54,611 bases of DNA from JBMNPT01 sp050943735 (GTDB lineage: Bacteria > Bacillota > Clostridia > Oscillospirales > RGIG577): NCBI GenBank assembly GCA_050943735.1, contig JBMNPT010000013.1, forward strand, positions 1 through 54,611, written 5' to 3'. Positions within the stretch are counted from its first letter, which is position 1. Each line of letters begins with the position of its first letter. Below, piece by piece: positions 1 through 8,593 of this stretch. A program made the position numbers and the translations under genes. Under the pieces are notes generated by a model. The model was not told where the DNA came from. It saw only the letters and a program-made list of their open reading frames with translations, and ran no database searches.

Positions 1-126
1 GCTGATGCGGGGTGTTTCTCTGTCTGCGGAAAATGCACCCATCCTTGTGTAATCCTCAAAAAGTGTAGGGAAAAATCAAAAAGTATGGTGCAAATTCAAA
101 TTGTATCAAAGACGGCTATTACATAG
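1..126 (+). other. Open frame fragment of unknown origin at window edge
   Basis: Frame 1 is open from the first base to a TAG at 124-126 and encodes a Cys-rich stretch (motif CFSVCGKCTHPC). A second frame (frame 2) ends at TAA 50-52. Neither could be assigned to a family, and the 5' part lies outside the window. Two near-copies of TCAAAAAGT (56-64 and 76-84) sit just before the recombinase homology begins, so this stretch probably belongs to whatever was joined to the truncated recombinase. Confidence 0.2.
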
Positions 127-1529
127 ATGACGGCTGGAGCGGCACCAATTTTGACCGACCTGCTTTTCTGCGAATGATTGGGGACATTGAACAGGGAAAA
201 ATCAATATGGTGATTACCAAAGATCTGAGCCGTCTGGGGCGCGATTACATCCTGACCGGCCACTACATGGAACGATATTTTCCCGAACACCGAGTGCGAT
301 ATATCTCACTTTTGGATGGCATCGATACCGGCGTAGACTCCACTGCCAATGATATTACCCCTTTTCGTGCCATTATGAATGATATGTATGCAAAAGACAT
401 TTCCAAAAAAATCAGGAGTGTCAAACGCGACAAACAGCGCAAAGGGCTGTTCATCGGCGGGAAGCCGGTATATGGGTACAAGATGCACCCTACGGAAAAA
501 AACAAGATTGTAATGGACGAAAACGCTGCTCCCACCGTACAGCGTATTTTTTCTCTGGCCCTCTCCGGTATGAGCTGCCGCCAGATTGCGGCTCTGCTCA
601 ATGAAGAGCATGTACCAACTCCGGCCACCTATGCCCATCTGCCCATCCCAAAGTCCGGGCCCTATTCCGGATTGTGGAGCAGCGAGCGAATCTCAGAAAT
701 GCTGCAAAATGAAACCTATCTGGGCCATATGGTACAGGGCCGCAGCGTAAAAAGTAGTTACAAATCCAAAAAATGTCTGAAACAACCCCCAGAAAACTGG
801 GTCATTGTAAAAAACACCCATCAGCCTCTGGTCCAGCAAGAAGTTTTTGACAAAGTACAGACCTTGCTGCAAAGCCGCCGTCACACCCGTTGCCGCAGCT
901 ATGACTTTCCTCTCAAAGGACTGATTTTTTGTCACGAATGCGGTTCACCGCTGGCTGTGCTCAACCGAAAAAACGCCGCAGGAGAAGATGTGCTCTACTT
1001 TGTCTGCCGTACCTATCAACGATTCACCAAAGCGGGGGTATGTTCCTGCCACTCCATCAAGGAGGAAACAGTCCGTCAAGCGGTTTGTGCCAAAATCCAG
1101 GAAATATGCAGTCACCTGCTCACTCCTGAACGACTGCTGCCCATTGTACAGGAAGTGTCAAAAGAAGCACAGCGGCAAACTGTTGCACAGGAATCCACAC
1201 AAAATATCCAGAAAAAAATCAACTCGCTGACCCTTTCGCTGGATCAAATCTATACCGATCGGCTGTGCGGACTTCTCCCCGAAGAAGATTTCCAACGACT
1301 TTTTAACCGCATTAAGCAGGAACGCCAGCACCTGAAAGAACAAAAAGAACAATTGGAGCAACAGCAACATTTTTTCTCTGTGGAGGATCACGCCAATACC
1401 GCAATCAAAAATTTCACAGACACAATGGATCAAAACCGTGAACTGTTGGTCAGCCTCATTGATCGCATAGAATTGACCCAGGACAAAGAACTTATCATCA
1501 AATTTCGCATTTCTTCTCCCAATGACTAG
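69..1529 (+). pseudogene. Large serine recombinase, 5'-truncated
   Basis: Site-specific serine recombinase of the resolvase/integrase superfamily, the type that moves conjugative transposons and some phages. The frame is open from base 69, after an in-frame TAG at 66-68; the first ATG is at 174. Seen: the end of the resolvase domain (DDGWSGTNFDRP, then SRLGRDY), a recombinase domain (VYGYKMHP; GMSCRQIAALLNEE), a zinc-ribbon (CHECG ... CRTYQRFTKAGVCSCH) and a C-terminal Glu/Gln/Leu-rich coiled coil. The first ~60-70 residues of the family, including the catalytic serine and its Y-R-S surroundings, are missing upstream. I infer an inactive remnant. A shortened gene restarting at 174 would also lack the nucleophile. 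Confidence 0.75.
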
Positions 1530-1595
1530 TTTATCTCCCTCGTCCTCTGTTTGATATCTGCAAGGAACCTCAAGCCATCCATTCCGCATAGAATG

Positions 1596-1624
1596 AACTG
1601 TGGCATAGCCACAGTTTCTTTCTC
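1596..1624 (+). terminator. Intrinsic terminator after recombinase remnant
   Basis: A 9-bp stem (AACTGTGGC / GCCACAGTT) with an ATA loop is followed by TCTTTCTC. It separates the recombinase remnant from the collagen-like gene. Confidence 0.6.
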
Positions 1625-1653
1625 ATCATCTACTATACACAAAAGGAGAAATT

Positions 1654-3582
1654 ATGAAACCATATGATACTGTTGACAAGGATTGGTGGCTGGAAAAAAT
1701 GAAGATTGCTGATTATAACACCAGCGATGCAAACGTTTCCTCTTCCATATCTTGTCCACCTTTGAATTCTTGTTCTCATTGCTGTCCTTTACCTTGTCCT
1801 CCACCCTGGCCTCCTGTAGGACCTACTGGACCTACTGGGCCTACTGGACCCACAGGGCCCACTGGTGCTACAGGGCTTACCGGTGCTACAGGGCCTACAG
1901 GCGCTACAGGACCTACTGGCGCTACAGGGCCTACTGGACCTGCCGGAGGCCCTACTGGACCTACTGGACCTACAGGACCTGCAGGTCGTGATGGCGCCAC
2001 CGGACCTACCGGTGCCGCAGGCGCTGCCGGGCCTACTGGTCCTACTGGTGCCACAGGCGCTGCCGGGCCCACTGGTCCTACTGGTGCTACAGGCGCTGCC
2101 GGTGCTACAGGGCCCACTGGTCCTACTGGTGCTACAGGCGCTGCCGGTGCTACAGGGCCCACTGGTCCTACTGGTGCCACAGGCGCTGCCGGTGCCACCG
2201 GACCTACCGGTGCCGCGGGGGCTGCCGGTCCTGTTGGACCTACCGGCGCTACTGGCGCCACCGGGCCTACCGGACCCACTGGTGCTGCGGGGGCTACCGG
2301 TCCTGTTGGACCTACCGGTGCTACTGGCGCCACCGGGCCTACCGGACCCACTGGTGCTGCGGGGGCTACCGGTCCTGTTGGACCTACCGGTGCTACTGGC
2401 GCCACCGGGCCTACCGGGCCTACTGGTGCTGCGGGGGCTACCGGTCCTGTTGGACCTACCGGTGCTACTGGCGCCACCGGGCCTGCCGGACCCACTGGTG
2501 CTACAGGCGCTGCTGGCGCCACTGGGCCTACCGGACCTACCGGTGCTACGGGCGTTGCCGGCGCCACTGGGCCTACCGGACCTACCGGTGCTACGGGCGT
2601 TGCCGGCGCTACCGGGCCCACTGGTCCTACTGGTGCCACAGGCGCTGCCGGGCCTACTGGGCCTACTGGTGCCACAGGCGCTGCCGGGCCCACTGGTCCT
2701 ACTGGTGCTACAGGCGCTGCCGGCGCTACCGGTCCCACTGGGCCTACTGGTGCTACAGGCGCTGCCGGTGCTACAGGGCCCACTGGTCCTACTGGTGCTA
2801 CAGGCGCTGCCGGTGCTACAGGGCCCACTGGTCCTACTGGTGCCACAGGCGCTGCCGGTGCTACAGGGCCTACTGGACCCACCGGACCTATCGGTCCTGC
2901 TGGTGCCGCAGGTGCTACTGGTCCCACTGGCCCCACCGGTGCTGCCGGCGCTACCGGGCCTGTCGGCGCCACTGGGCCTACTGGCCCTACCGGACCTGCG
3001 GGTACCACTGGTGCTGCCGGTACTCCCGCCACATTGGCAGTGGGTACTGTAACTACCGGAAACCCTGGTACCAACGCACAAGTTACCAACTCCGGCAATG
3101 CTCAAAATGCTGTATTTAATTTTACCATTCCAAGAGGTGACACTGGTTCAGCTCCCCCCGTTTCTCTCCTGGCTGCCTATTCTACTCCCTCTCAAGGGCT
3201 ATCTTCTGGCAGCCCCATGGTCTTTGATCGCAACGCCCTATCTTATGGCAGTGCCATCTCTCATTCCAATAACAGCAGTACCATTACCATCAATCAATCA
3301 GGCGTCTATTCCATCGATTTTCATGGTGTTATCTCTCCTGCTCCTGGCAGCACATTTCCTATTAATTTGGTCACTTCTTTGAAGCAAAATGGTTCCGTCG
3401 TACCTGGTGCCTCGGTCCCATACACTTTCCAATCTGCATCTAGTTCTTCCACCCAGTCTTTTGCTCTTCCCATTGCGGTATCAAGTACACCTGCCACTCT
3501 TCAGGTGGTTACTACTGGCGGAAACTATCTGGCAGATGCCATCACGTTAAATGTAATTCGTCTGGGAGATATTCCCTCTTAA
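1654..3582 (+). CDS. Collagen-like (GXT repeat) surface/exosporium protein
   Basis: 642-aa protein. Residues 1-55 are a non-collagen head with Trp, Cys and Pro clusters. Residues ~56-456 are uninterrupted Gly-X-Y triplets, mostly GPT/GAT/GAA. Residues ~457-642 are a Ser/Thr/Val-rich beta domain resembling the BclA C-terminal jelly-roll. Thr dominates the Y position, which in BclA-type proteins carries O-linked sugars. No classical signal peptide is visible, which fits exosporium or spore-coat proteins made in the mother cell. An AAAGGAG ribosome site precedes the ATG. A glycosyltransferase follows 55 bp downstream. Role inferred: hair-like filament on the spore or cell surface. Confidence 0.85.
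   Translation: MKPYDTVDKDWWLEKMKIADYNTSDANVSSSISCPPLNSCSHCCPLPCPPPWPPVGPTGPTGPTGPTGPTGATGLTGATGPTGATGPTGATGPTGPAGGPTGPTGPTGPAGRDGATGPTGAAGAAGPTGPTGATGAAGPTGPTGATGAAGATGPTGPTGATGAAGATGPTGPTGATGAAGATGPTGAAGAAGPVGPTGATGATGPTGPTGAAGATGPVGPTGATGATGPTGPTGAAGATGPVGPTGATGATGPTGPTGAAGATGPVGPTGATGATGPAGPTGATGAAGATGPTGPTGATGVAGATGPTGPTGATGVAGATGPTGPTGATGAAGPTGPTGATGAAGPTGPTGATGAAGATGPTGPTGATGAAGATGPTGPTGATGAAGATGPTGPTGATGAAGATGPTGPTGPIGPAGAAGATGPTGPTGAAGATGPVGATGPTGPTGPAGTTGAAGTPATLAVGTVTTGNPGTNAQVTNSGNAQNAVFNFTIPRGDTGSAPPVSLLAAYSTPSQGLSSGSPMVFDRNALSYGSAISHSNNSSTITINQSGVYSIDFHGVISPAPGSTFPINLVTSLKQNGSVVPGASVPYTFQSASSSSTQSFALPIAVSSTPATLQVVTTGGNYLADAITLNVIRLGDIPS
1819..3021 (+). repeat. Gly-X-Y coding repeat tract
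   Basis: About 1.2 kb of nested 9-bp-based repeats encode ~133 collagen triplets. DNA identity between units is much higher than protein constraint would need; for example a 45-bp block starting GGCGCTGCCGGTGCTACAGG recurs several times. The tract creates long spurious open frames in the other reading frames. Confidence 0.9.
2209..2496 (+). repeat. Four tandem 72-bp units inside collagen tract
   Basis: Units begin at 2209, 2281, 2353 and 2425. Each reads GGTGCxGCGGGGGCTxCCGG... and differs from its neighbours by only a few bases. Unit length is 24 codons (8 Gly-X-Y triplets), so gain or loss of a unit keeps the frame. Confidence 0.85.
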
Positions 3583-3587
3583 ACAAT

Positions 3588-3616
3588 CAGGGGCTGCTGT
3601 TTTACGGCAGCCCCTG
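3588..3616 (+). terminator. Strong hairpin between collagen-like gene and glycosyltransferase
   Basis: A 10-bp perfect stem (CAGGGGCTGC / GCAGCCCCTG) encloses a 9-nt loop. No T-tract follows, so it is more likely an attenuator or mRNA-stability hairpin than a full terminator. It is flanked by direct repeats AAACAATCA at 3581-3589 and 3617-3625. Confidence 0.5.
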
Positions 3617-3637
3617 AAACAATCAAGGAGAAACACG

Positions 3638-4714
3638 ATGAAAGTTGTAGTTTATACCATATGCAAAAATGAAGAACAATTTGTAAATCGCTGGATGGAC
3701 TCCATGTCCGAAGCCGATCAAATCATTGTGCTGGATACCGGCTCCACAGATTCCACCGTTTCAATGCTTCGCTCCCGCGGCGCTTTGGTAACGGTAGAAA
3801 CCATTTCCCCCTGGCGTTTTGACGTTGCACGAAACCGATCTCTTGATCTGGTGCCGGAAGACACAGATATCTGTGTATGTACAGATTTGGATGAAGTTTT
3901 TCACCCCGGCTGGCGAACTTTGCTGGAACAAGGCTGGATGCCAGGAACCAGTCAGGCAAAATATCGTTATACTTGGTCATTCAATCCAGACGGTTCAGAA
4001 GGAGTTGTTTTCTGGTATGAAAAAATCCATGCCCGGCATGGATTTCAATGGGTCCATCCGGTTCATGAGGTGCTTGCCTGGACTGGCACCGAAATGCCAG
4101 GCCCTGCAGTGACCATTGAAGGAATCCAGCTGGATCATCATCCCGACCCCACCAAATCCAGAGGGCAATACCTCCCCCTGCTGGAGCTGTCTGTAAAGGA
4201 AGAACCCAATGACGACCGCAATGTTCACTATCTGGGGCGGGAATACATGTTTCACAGCCGCTGGGATGATTGCATTCGAACTCTGCAGCACCACCTGGCC
4301 ATGCCTTCCGCCACCTGGCTGGATGAACGCTGTGCCTCCATGCGGTTCATCGCAAAATCCTATTGGATGAAAGGAAATGTGGATCAAGCCCGAAATTGGT
4401 ATTTGCGGGCCATCGCAGAAGCTCCTCATCTCAGAGAGCCCTATATTGACTTGGCCAATCTTCTCTATGAAGAAAAAGCATGGGACGGTGTCCTGTATTT
4501 TACCGATTGCGCTCTGCGCATTACCCATCGTCCCCGCAGCTATATCTGTGAAGCAGCTCCCTGGGGCAGTTTGCCTTATGATTTACAGTCCATCGCCTTT
4601 TACCACACAGGTCGACTCCAGCAAGCATTAGAAGCCGCCAAACGAGCACTGGAACTGGAGCCCCAAAACCAGCGTCTTCAGGGAAATGTAACATTGCTAC
4701 AGAAAAAAGTATAA
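3638..4714 (+). CDS. GT2-family glycosyltransferase with C-terminal TPR-like repeats
   Basis: 358-aa cytoplasmic protein without membrane segments. Residues 1-~200 form a GT-A domain: opening strand VVVYTICKNE, nucleotide-sugar motif DTGSTDST (33-40) and metal-binding DLDE (83-86). Residues ~200-358 are helical repeats resembling TPR (YLRAIAEAPHLREPYIDLAN; ALELEPQN). This architecture is known from enzymes that glycosylate proteins or peptides. AAGGAG precedes the ATG. Its position 55 bp after the Thr-rich collagen-like gene suggests that protein as acceptor (inference); donor sugar unknown. Confidence 0.8.
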   Translation: MKVVVYTICKNEEQFVNRWMDSMSEADQIIVLDTGSTDSTVSMLRSRGALVTVETISPWRFDVARNRSLDLVPEDTDICVCTDLDEVFHPGWRTLLEQGWMPGTSQAKYRYTWSFNPDGSEGVVFWYEKIHARHGFQWVHPVHEVLAWTGTEMPGPAVTIEGIQLDHHPDPTKSRGQYLPLLELSVKEEPNDDRNVHYLGREYMFHSRWDDCIRTLQHHLAMPSATWLDERCASMRFIAKSYWMKGNVDQARNWYLRAIAEAPHLREPYIDLANLLYEEKAWDGVLYFTDCALRITHRPRSYICEAAPWGSLPYDLQSIAFYHTGRLQQALEAAKRALELEPQNQRLQGNVTLLQKKV

Positions 4715-4754
4715 TCCCATTTCTCTTCACAGCCAATACAACAGTAGTAAACAG

Positions 4755-4786
4755 GGTTTGACGCGGCAACTTCGTCGCGCCAAACC
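4755..4786. terminator. Inverted repeat downstream of glycosyltransferase
   Basis: An 11-bp imperfect stem (GGTTTGACGCG / CGCGCCAAACC, one A-C mismatch) has no T-tract on either side. It may end the upstream transcript or be a small dispersed palindrome. The rest of the 4715-5003 gap holds only the promoter for the next gene. Confidence 0.4.
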
Positions 4787-4880
4787 TATATGAATATGTT
4801 TCGATAAAACCATATGTTCAAATTGCCTGAATGCATCGCCCGTTTTTGGGGGACATGTCATACCTCACCGCTGTGAATTA

Positions 4881-4889
4881 TGATATAAT
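4881..4889 (+). promoter_or_regulatory. Extended -10 promoter for SLH protein gene
   Basis: TGATATAAT matches the extended -10 form TGnTATAAT exactly. No good -35 is present at the expected distance. The predicted leader is ~110 nt. Confidence 0.45.
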
Positions 4890-5003
4890 AAAAAAACAAC
4901 AGAAATGACAGAGACTGTGGTTTCTGTCGGTATGGAGACGATACCAAGGGGCTGTATCTACCAAAACATGAGCAGCCTTACTGCCTGGAAGAGGAGGGAT
5001 TGT

Positions 5004-8000
5004 ATGAAAAAGCGAATGCTCAGTATTTTGATTTATCTGGCTCTGTGCAGCACCCTGCTGCCCATGACGGCAGGAGCGGCGGCAGATAAAGAAAGTTATC
5101 AAACAGACCCTCTGTTTGTGGACCTGGATCTGGACAGTTCTAGTCCAGACGATGACGAAAATTTTGTGGTCATGAGGAAAGGTGCGGTCATTCTTGGGCC
5201 AACGGAGGACATGTCCATAGATGTCTCTGCTGACGGAAGCGAATATATCCTGCAAAATCCCAGCCAGGAGGCCCAGGGCATCAGAGAGGGCACCCCGGTG
5301 GCCTGGGTGGACGGAGCAGAGAAAAAGGCATATTTCTTTGTCCCCACCCAGATAACGGCTCAGACGGATCAAGTCACCTTTGCCTGTGAACCGATGAACA
5401 CCTCTCTGGAAGATCTGTTTGAGGAATTCTCATTGTCCTATGAGCATTCCCTTCCCTTTTCACAAAACATCGACTTTACCAATGCAGAGGGAACGCTGAA
5501 GCTAACCGGTGATCTCAGCGGTAAATCCAACTTTGCCTTTTCCCTCGCTTCCGATGGTGCAGAGGTGGACTGGGAAGTGGAGTATGCTCTGACGAATGCG
5601 GTTTTGGAGAGCGGCAGCTACGGTGACTGGCAGGCCTCTCTGCTGACAATTCCCATTGGCGGCACGACGGGCATGGAAACAGAACTGGAGGTGGAGCTTG
5701 AACTGTCTGCGGCGGATGCCACCAGTTTCTCTTTTGATCTGACCGGCGGGAAAGCCGCAGTCCGGGCGGAGGGGCCTCTGTCCCAGAATACTTTGTCTGC
5801 AGAGATGGTACAGGCTCCTGTGCTGCAGGCCAATCAGTTCCGCTCCACGGGGAATTTTGAGGCAAATATCACCCTCCAGCCCAGAGGAAAGCTGTTCAAC
5901 ATGATGGAAGTGGGCAGCGAAATATCGAACCAGGTTTCTGTGGCGGCCCGGCTGACCGGGGATGAGGGGTGGAACCAGGCAGGACAGCCCTGGCACACCT
6001 GCAAGCATGCATCCTGCGTGGATGGCACGGTGGAGCTGACGCCAAAGGCCACAGCCTATATTCATACGGCCCGGCAGCAGCATGAGCAGGAGCAGACTTT
6101 TGCCCCCAGCAGCTGGTCCTTTTATTACACCTTTTCCTTTGATGAGTTTGGATGGAACACATCCTGTCCCCACCTGCTTTATCCGGTGGAGGTGACGGTA
6201 CGGGATGCGGCTGACAACCCCATAGAGGGCGCCGATGTCCGGTACAGCCCCAGGCAGAATTTCACGGTGGGAACCATTGACTACTGCATCACCGCCACAG
6301 ATGAGCAGGGCCAGGCAACCCTCTATCTGCCCAGCGGAGAGGCGCAAACCATCACCGCATCCACCCAGATGCAGGTTGGGGCTCCCTGGAATTGTGAAAC
6401 CACCGTTCAGTCGGCGGTGAGCTGTTCTGTGGACAGCGGCGATCTCCCGGCCCGGGCGGTGATCCGGATGCCTTCTCCTGACGATCTATATCAGGTTACT
6501 TTTGATGCCAACGCCGGTGAAAGGCCCGCAGTAAATATGCCCGGCGCGATCTTTTTGAAGCAGGGGGAGGGAAATCTTCCCAACCAGGCGCCCAGACGTG
6601 AAGGATGTTTCTTTATGGGATGGTCAACCACCCCAGACGGCCCAGGTATCACCTATCTGCCGGGAGGCCCCGTCCAAGGCTCTGCGGGTGATACACTCCG
6701 TTTGTATGCGAAGTGGGCTTGGAATCCAGAGGATACTTTTCGCACCATCTCTTATCTAGCAGAGGATGAAGGCGTCATTTTTGCGGACAACCCCCAATTT
6801 TATTATAAAGATTCGAAGATTCCCCTGCTCAATCCCCTCCGGGAGGGGTATCGCTTTGCCGGCTGGACTTGCGAAGAAGTGGTAGGGATGTCCGAGCCTT
6901 CGACGGAGGTTGTAGTCTTCTGTGATGACAACGGATACTATTATATAAACAGAGTATACGTGGCACACTGGGAGCCTGTTAAATACAGCGTCATCTGGAA
7001 AGACTGGGACGGTTCGTATCTGAAAGTCGATCCGGTTGCGTATTATGATGAACTGCCCGATTACAACGGCCCACCCCCCACACGTGAGCCGGATGACCAG
7101 TACTATTATATTTTTGCCGGCTGGACGCCCGAAATAAAAGTGGTAACGGAGGATGCCCAATACACCGCTGTTTACAATGTGTACAACCGGCTGAAATTCA
7201 CCTCCTCTCCCCAGGATGTGACGCTGAAAGCAGGGGAGACGGCAGTCTTCCGCGCAGAGACCGCTGGAGGCGGGGGAGAGATTGCCTATCAGTGGTACCA
7301 AATCCCCCAGGGGGTAGGCGCCGATGGAGCGCAGCCCATCAGCGGGGCAACAACAGACACCCTGACGCTGACCGCAGCCGACAGCATGAACGGCAATCGC
7401 TACTATTGTGTGGCGACGGATGTGGTGGGACAACGGGTGGTTTCCGGAGAAGCTGGGCTGGCCATCCGCTCCAGTACCTCCACCTCGGATGACAGCGACT
7501 CTTCCTATTCCATCTCCCTGGCCGGTCAGATGGAAGGCGGCCAGATCATTCTGTCCCGGCGTTATGCGGAAAAAGGGGAGAGGGTGACGCTGACCGTCAT
7601 CCCCGACCAGGGGTATGAGCTGGATACCCTGACCGTCACCGACAGCACCGGCAAAAAAGTGGAACTGACTCCCATCGGAGACGGCCAATACACCTTCCAA
7701 ATGCCCGACTGGCGGGTGGAGATCCAGGCCACCTTCCGGGAGACGGTGGAGGAGCCTCTGCCCTTTACGGATACGGATGAGAACGCCTGGTATGCCGACG
7801 CGGTGCGCTATGTGTACCAAAAGGGGCTTATGTCCGGCACCAGCGCCACCACCTTTGCCCCCGAGAGCACCACCAGCCGCGCCATGATCGCTGCGATTCT
7901 GTGGCGTGCGGCGGGCAGTCCTGTGGTGGATTATGCCATGGACTTTGCCGACGTGGAGCAGGGTCAGTGGTATTCTGAGGCCGTCCGCTGGGCCGCCAGT

Positions 8001-8315
8001 GAGGGGATTGTTTCCGGCTACGGGGATGGTACCTTTGGCACAGACGACCCCATCACCCGGGAGCAGTTTGTCACCATGCTGTGGCGGTTTGCCCGGCAGC
8101 AGGGCCAGGATGTGTCCATCGGCGAGGACACCAATATCCTGTCCTATACCGATGCGGGGGATTTGAGCGAGTACGCCATCCCGGCCATGCAGTGGGCCTG
8201 CGGAGCGGGCATCATCTCCGGCACCGGCGACGGCAGCACGCTCAGTCCCGGGGGGAAGGCCACCCGGGCCCAGGCGGCGATGATGCTTATGCGATTCCTC
8301 CAGGCTGGTGCATAA
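5004..8315 (+). CDS. Secreted cell-wall protein with InlB-type repeats and three SLH domains
   Basis: 1103 aa from the ATG at 5004, chosen because GAGGAGGGA lies just upstream and the protein then opens with a signal peptide (MKKRMLSILIYLALCS..AGAAA). Residues ~30-490: unassigned beta-rich ectodomain. ~495-725: Listeria-Bacteroides/InlB B-type repeats ending in AGW/AKW motifs. ~730-820: Ig-like segment (SSPQDVTLKAGETAVF ... YYCVATD). ~919, ~979 and ~1046: starts of three SLH domains (FTDTDENAWYADAVRY; FADVEQGQWYSEAVRW; YTDAGDLSEYAIPAMQW). SLH domains bind pyruvylated wall polymers, so the protein should be non-covalently wall-anchored with the rest exposed. Adhesin or envelope role inferred. 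Confidence 0.88.
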   Translation: MKKRMLSILIYLALCSTLLPMTAGAAADKESYQTDPLFVDLDLDSSSPDDDENFVVMRKGAVILGPTEDMSIDVSADGSEYILQNPSQEAQGIREGTPVAWVDGAEKKAYFFVPTQITAQTDQVTFACEPMNTSLEDLFEEFSLSYEHSLPFSQNIDFTNAEGTLKLTGDLSGKSNFAFSLASDGAEVDWEVEYALTNAVLESGSYGDWQASLLTIPIGGTTGMETELEVELELSAADATSFSFDLTGGKAAVRAEGPLSQNTLSAEMVQAPVLQANQFRSTGNFEANITLQPRGKLFNMMEVGSEISNQVSVAARLTGDEGWNQAGQPWHTCKHASCVDGTVELTPKATAYIHTARQQHEQEQTFAPSSWSFYYTFSFDEFGWNTSCPHLLYPVEVTVRDAADNPIEGADVRYSPRQNFTVGTIDYCITATDEQGQATLYLPSGEAQTITASTQMQVGAPWNCETTVQSAVSCSVDSGDLPARAVIRMPSPDDLYQVTFDANAGERPAVNMPGAIFLKQGEGNLPNQAPRREGCFFMGWSTTPDGPGITYLPGGPVQGSAGDTLRLYAKWAWNPEDTFRTISYLAEDEGVIFADNPQFYYKDSKIPLLNPLREGYRFAGWTCEEVVGMSEPSTEVVVFCDDNGYYYINRVYVAHWEPVKYSVIWKDWDGSYLKVDPVAYYDELPDYNGPPPTREPDDQYYYIFAGWTPEIKVVTEDAQYTAVYNVYNRLKFTSSPQDVTLKAGETAVFRAETAGGGGEIAYQWYQIPQGVGADGAQPISGATTDTLTLTAADSMNGNRYYCVATDVVGQRVVSGEAGLAIRSSTSTSDDSDSSYSISLAGQMEGGQIILSRRYAEKGERVTLTVIPDQGYELDTLTVTDSTGKKVELTPIGDGQYTFQMPDWRVEIQATFRETVEEPLPFTDTDENAWYADAVRYVYQKGLMSGTSATTFAPESTTSRAMIAAILWRAAGSPVVDYAMDFADVEQGQWYSEAVRWAASEGIVSGYGDGTFGTDDPITREQFVTMLWRFARQQGQDVSIGEDTNILSYTDAGDLSEYAIPAMQWACGAGIISGTGDGSTLSPGGKATRAQAAMMLMRFLQAGA

Positions 8316-8376
8316 ATGCAGACACATCAGAAATAGGGTAAAACATCGGCAACAAATCATACAGCGATATTCATAC

Positions 8377-8413
8377 GAAGTCACTGATTGAGCAATCAAG
8401 AGGTGACTTCTTT
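8377..8413 (+). terminator. Terminator-like hairpin after SLH protein gene
   Basis: Arms GAAGTCAC / GTGACTTC with an internal GATTG / CAATC extension are followed by TTTGGTT. The rest of 8316-8553 holds no supportable gene. Confidence 0.55.
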
Positions 8414-8553
8414 GGTTACGGCACTTTTTATCAAATTGCTGCAACTTTTGGGGGCCATTGTTTACAATAGGCGTGTCGTGATGTATCGCGACTGGAAAAA
8501 AAAGCGCTGGAAAAATTACAGGAGCATTTTCCACAATAACGCCCAAACATAAG

Positions 8554-8593
8554 AAAGCCCGGCCTGGGGAATCCCCCGTAGGCCGGGCTTTTA
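8554..8593. terminator. Bidirectional terminator
   Basis: A 12-bp stem AAAGCCCGGCCT / AGGCCGGGCTTT contains an inner GGGG/CCCC. It ends the minus-strand degV transcript and can also stop plus-strand read-through. Confidence 0.8.

Noticed and set aside
69..1529. Active integrative element at the window start
   Set aside because: The catalytic domain is missing, and no relaxase, phage or cargo genes and no clear attachment sites are visible downstream.
2209..2496. CRISPR array from regular repeats
   Set aside because: Units are contiguous and coding, with no unique spacers and no cas genes nearby.
1776..3105. Three long open frames in other frames or antisense across the collagen tract
   Set aside because: They arise from the 9-bp repeat composition; no ribosome sites and only low-complexity Val/Pro/Ala, Ser/Gly or Leu/Pro protein.
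8468..8541. Short peptide-like stretch (RLEKKALEKLQEHFPQ) in the gap after the SLH gene
   Set aside because: No start codon or ribosome site in that frame. It may be a gene remnant but is too short to support.
6756..8546. Long minus-strand open frame (596 codons) opposite the SLH gene
   Set aside because: Antisense shadow of a clear coding region; low-complexity His/Gly/Leu protein without recognisable motifs.
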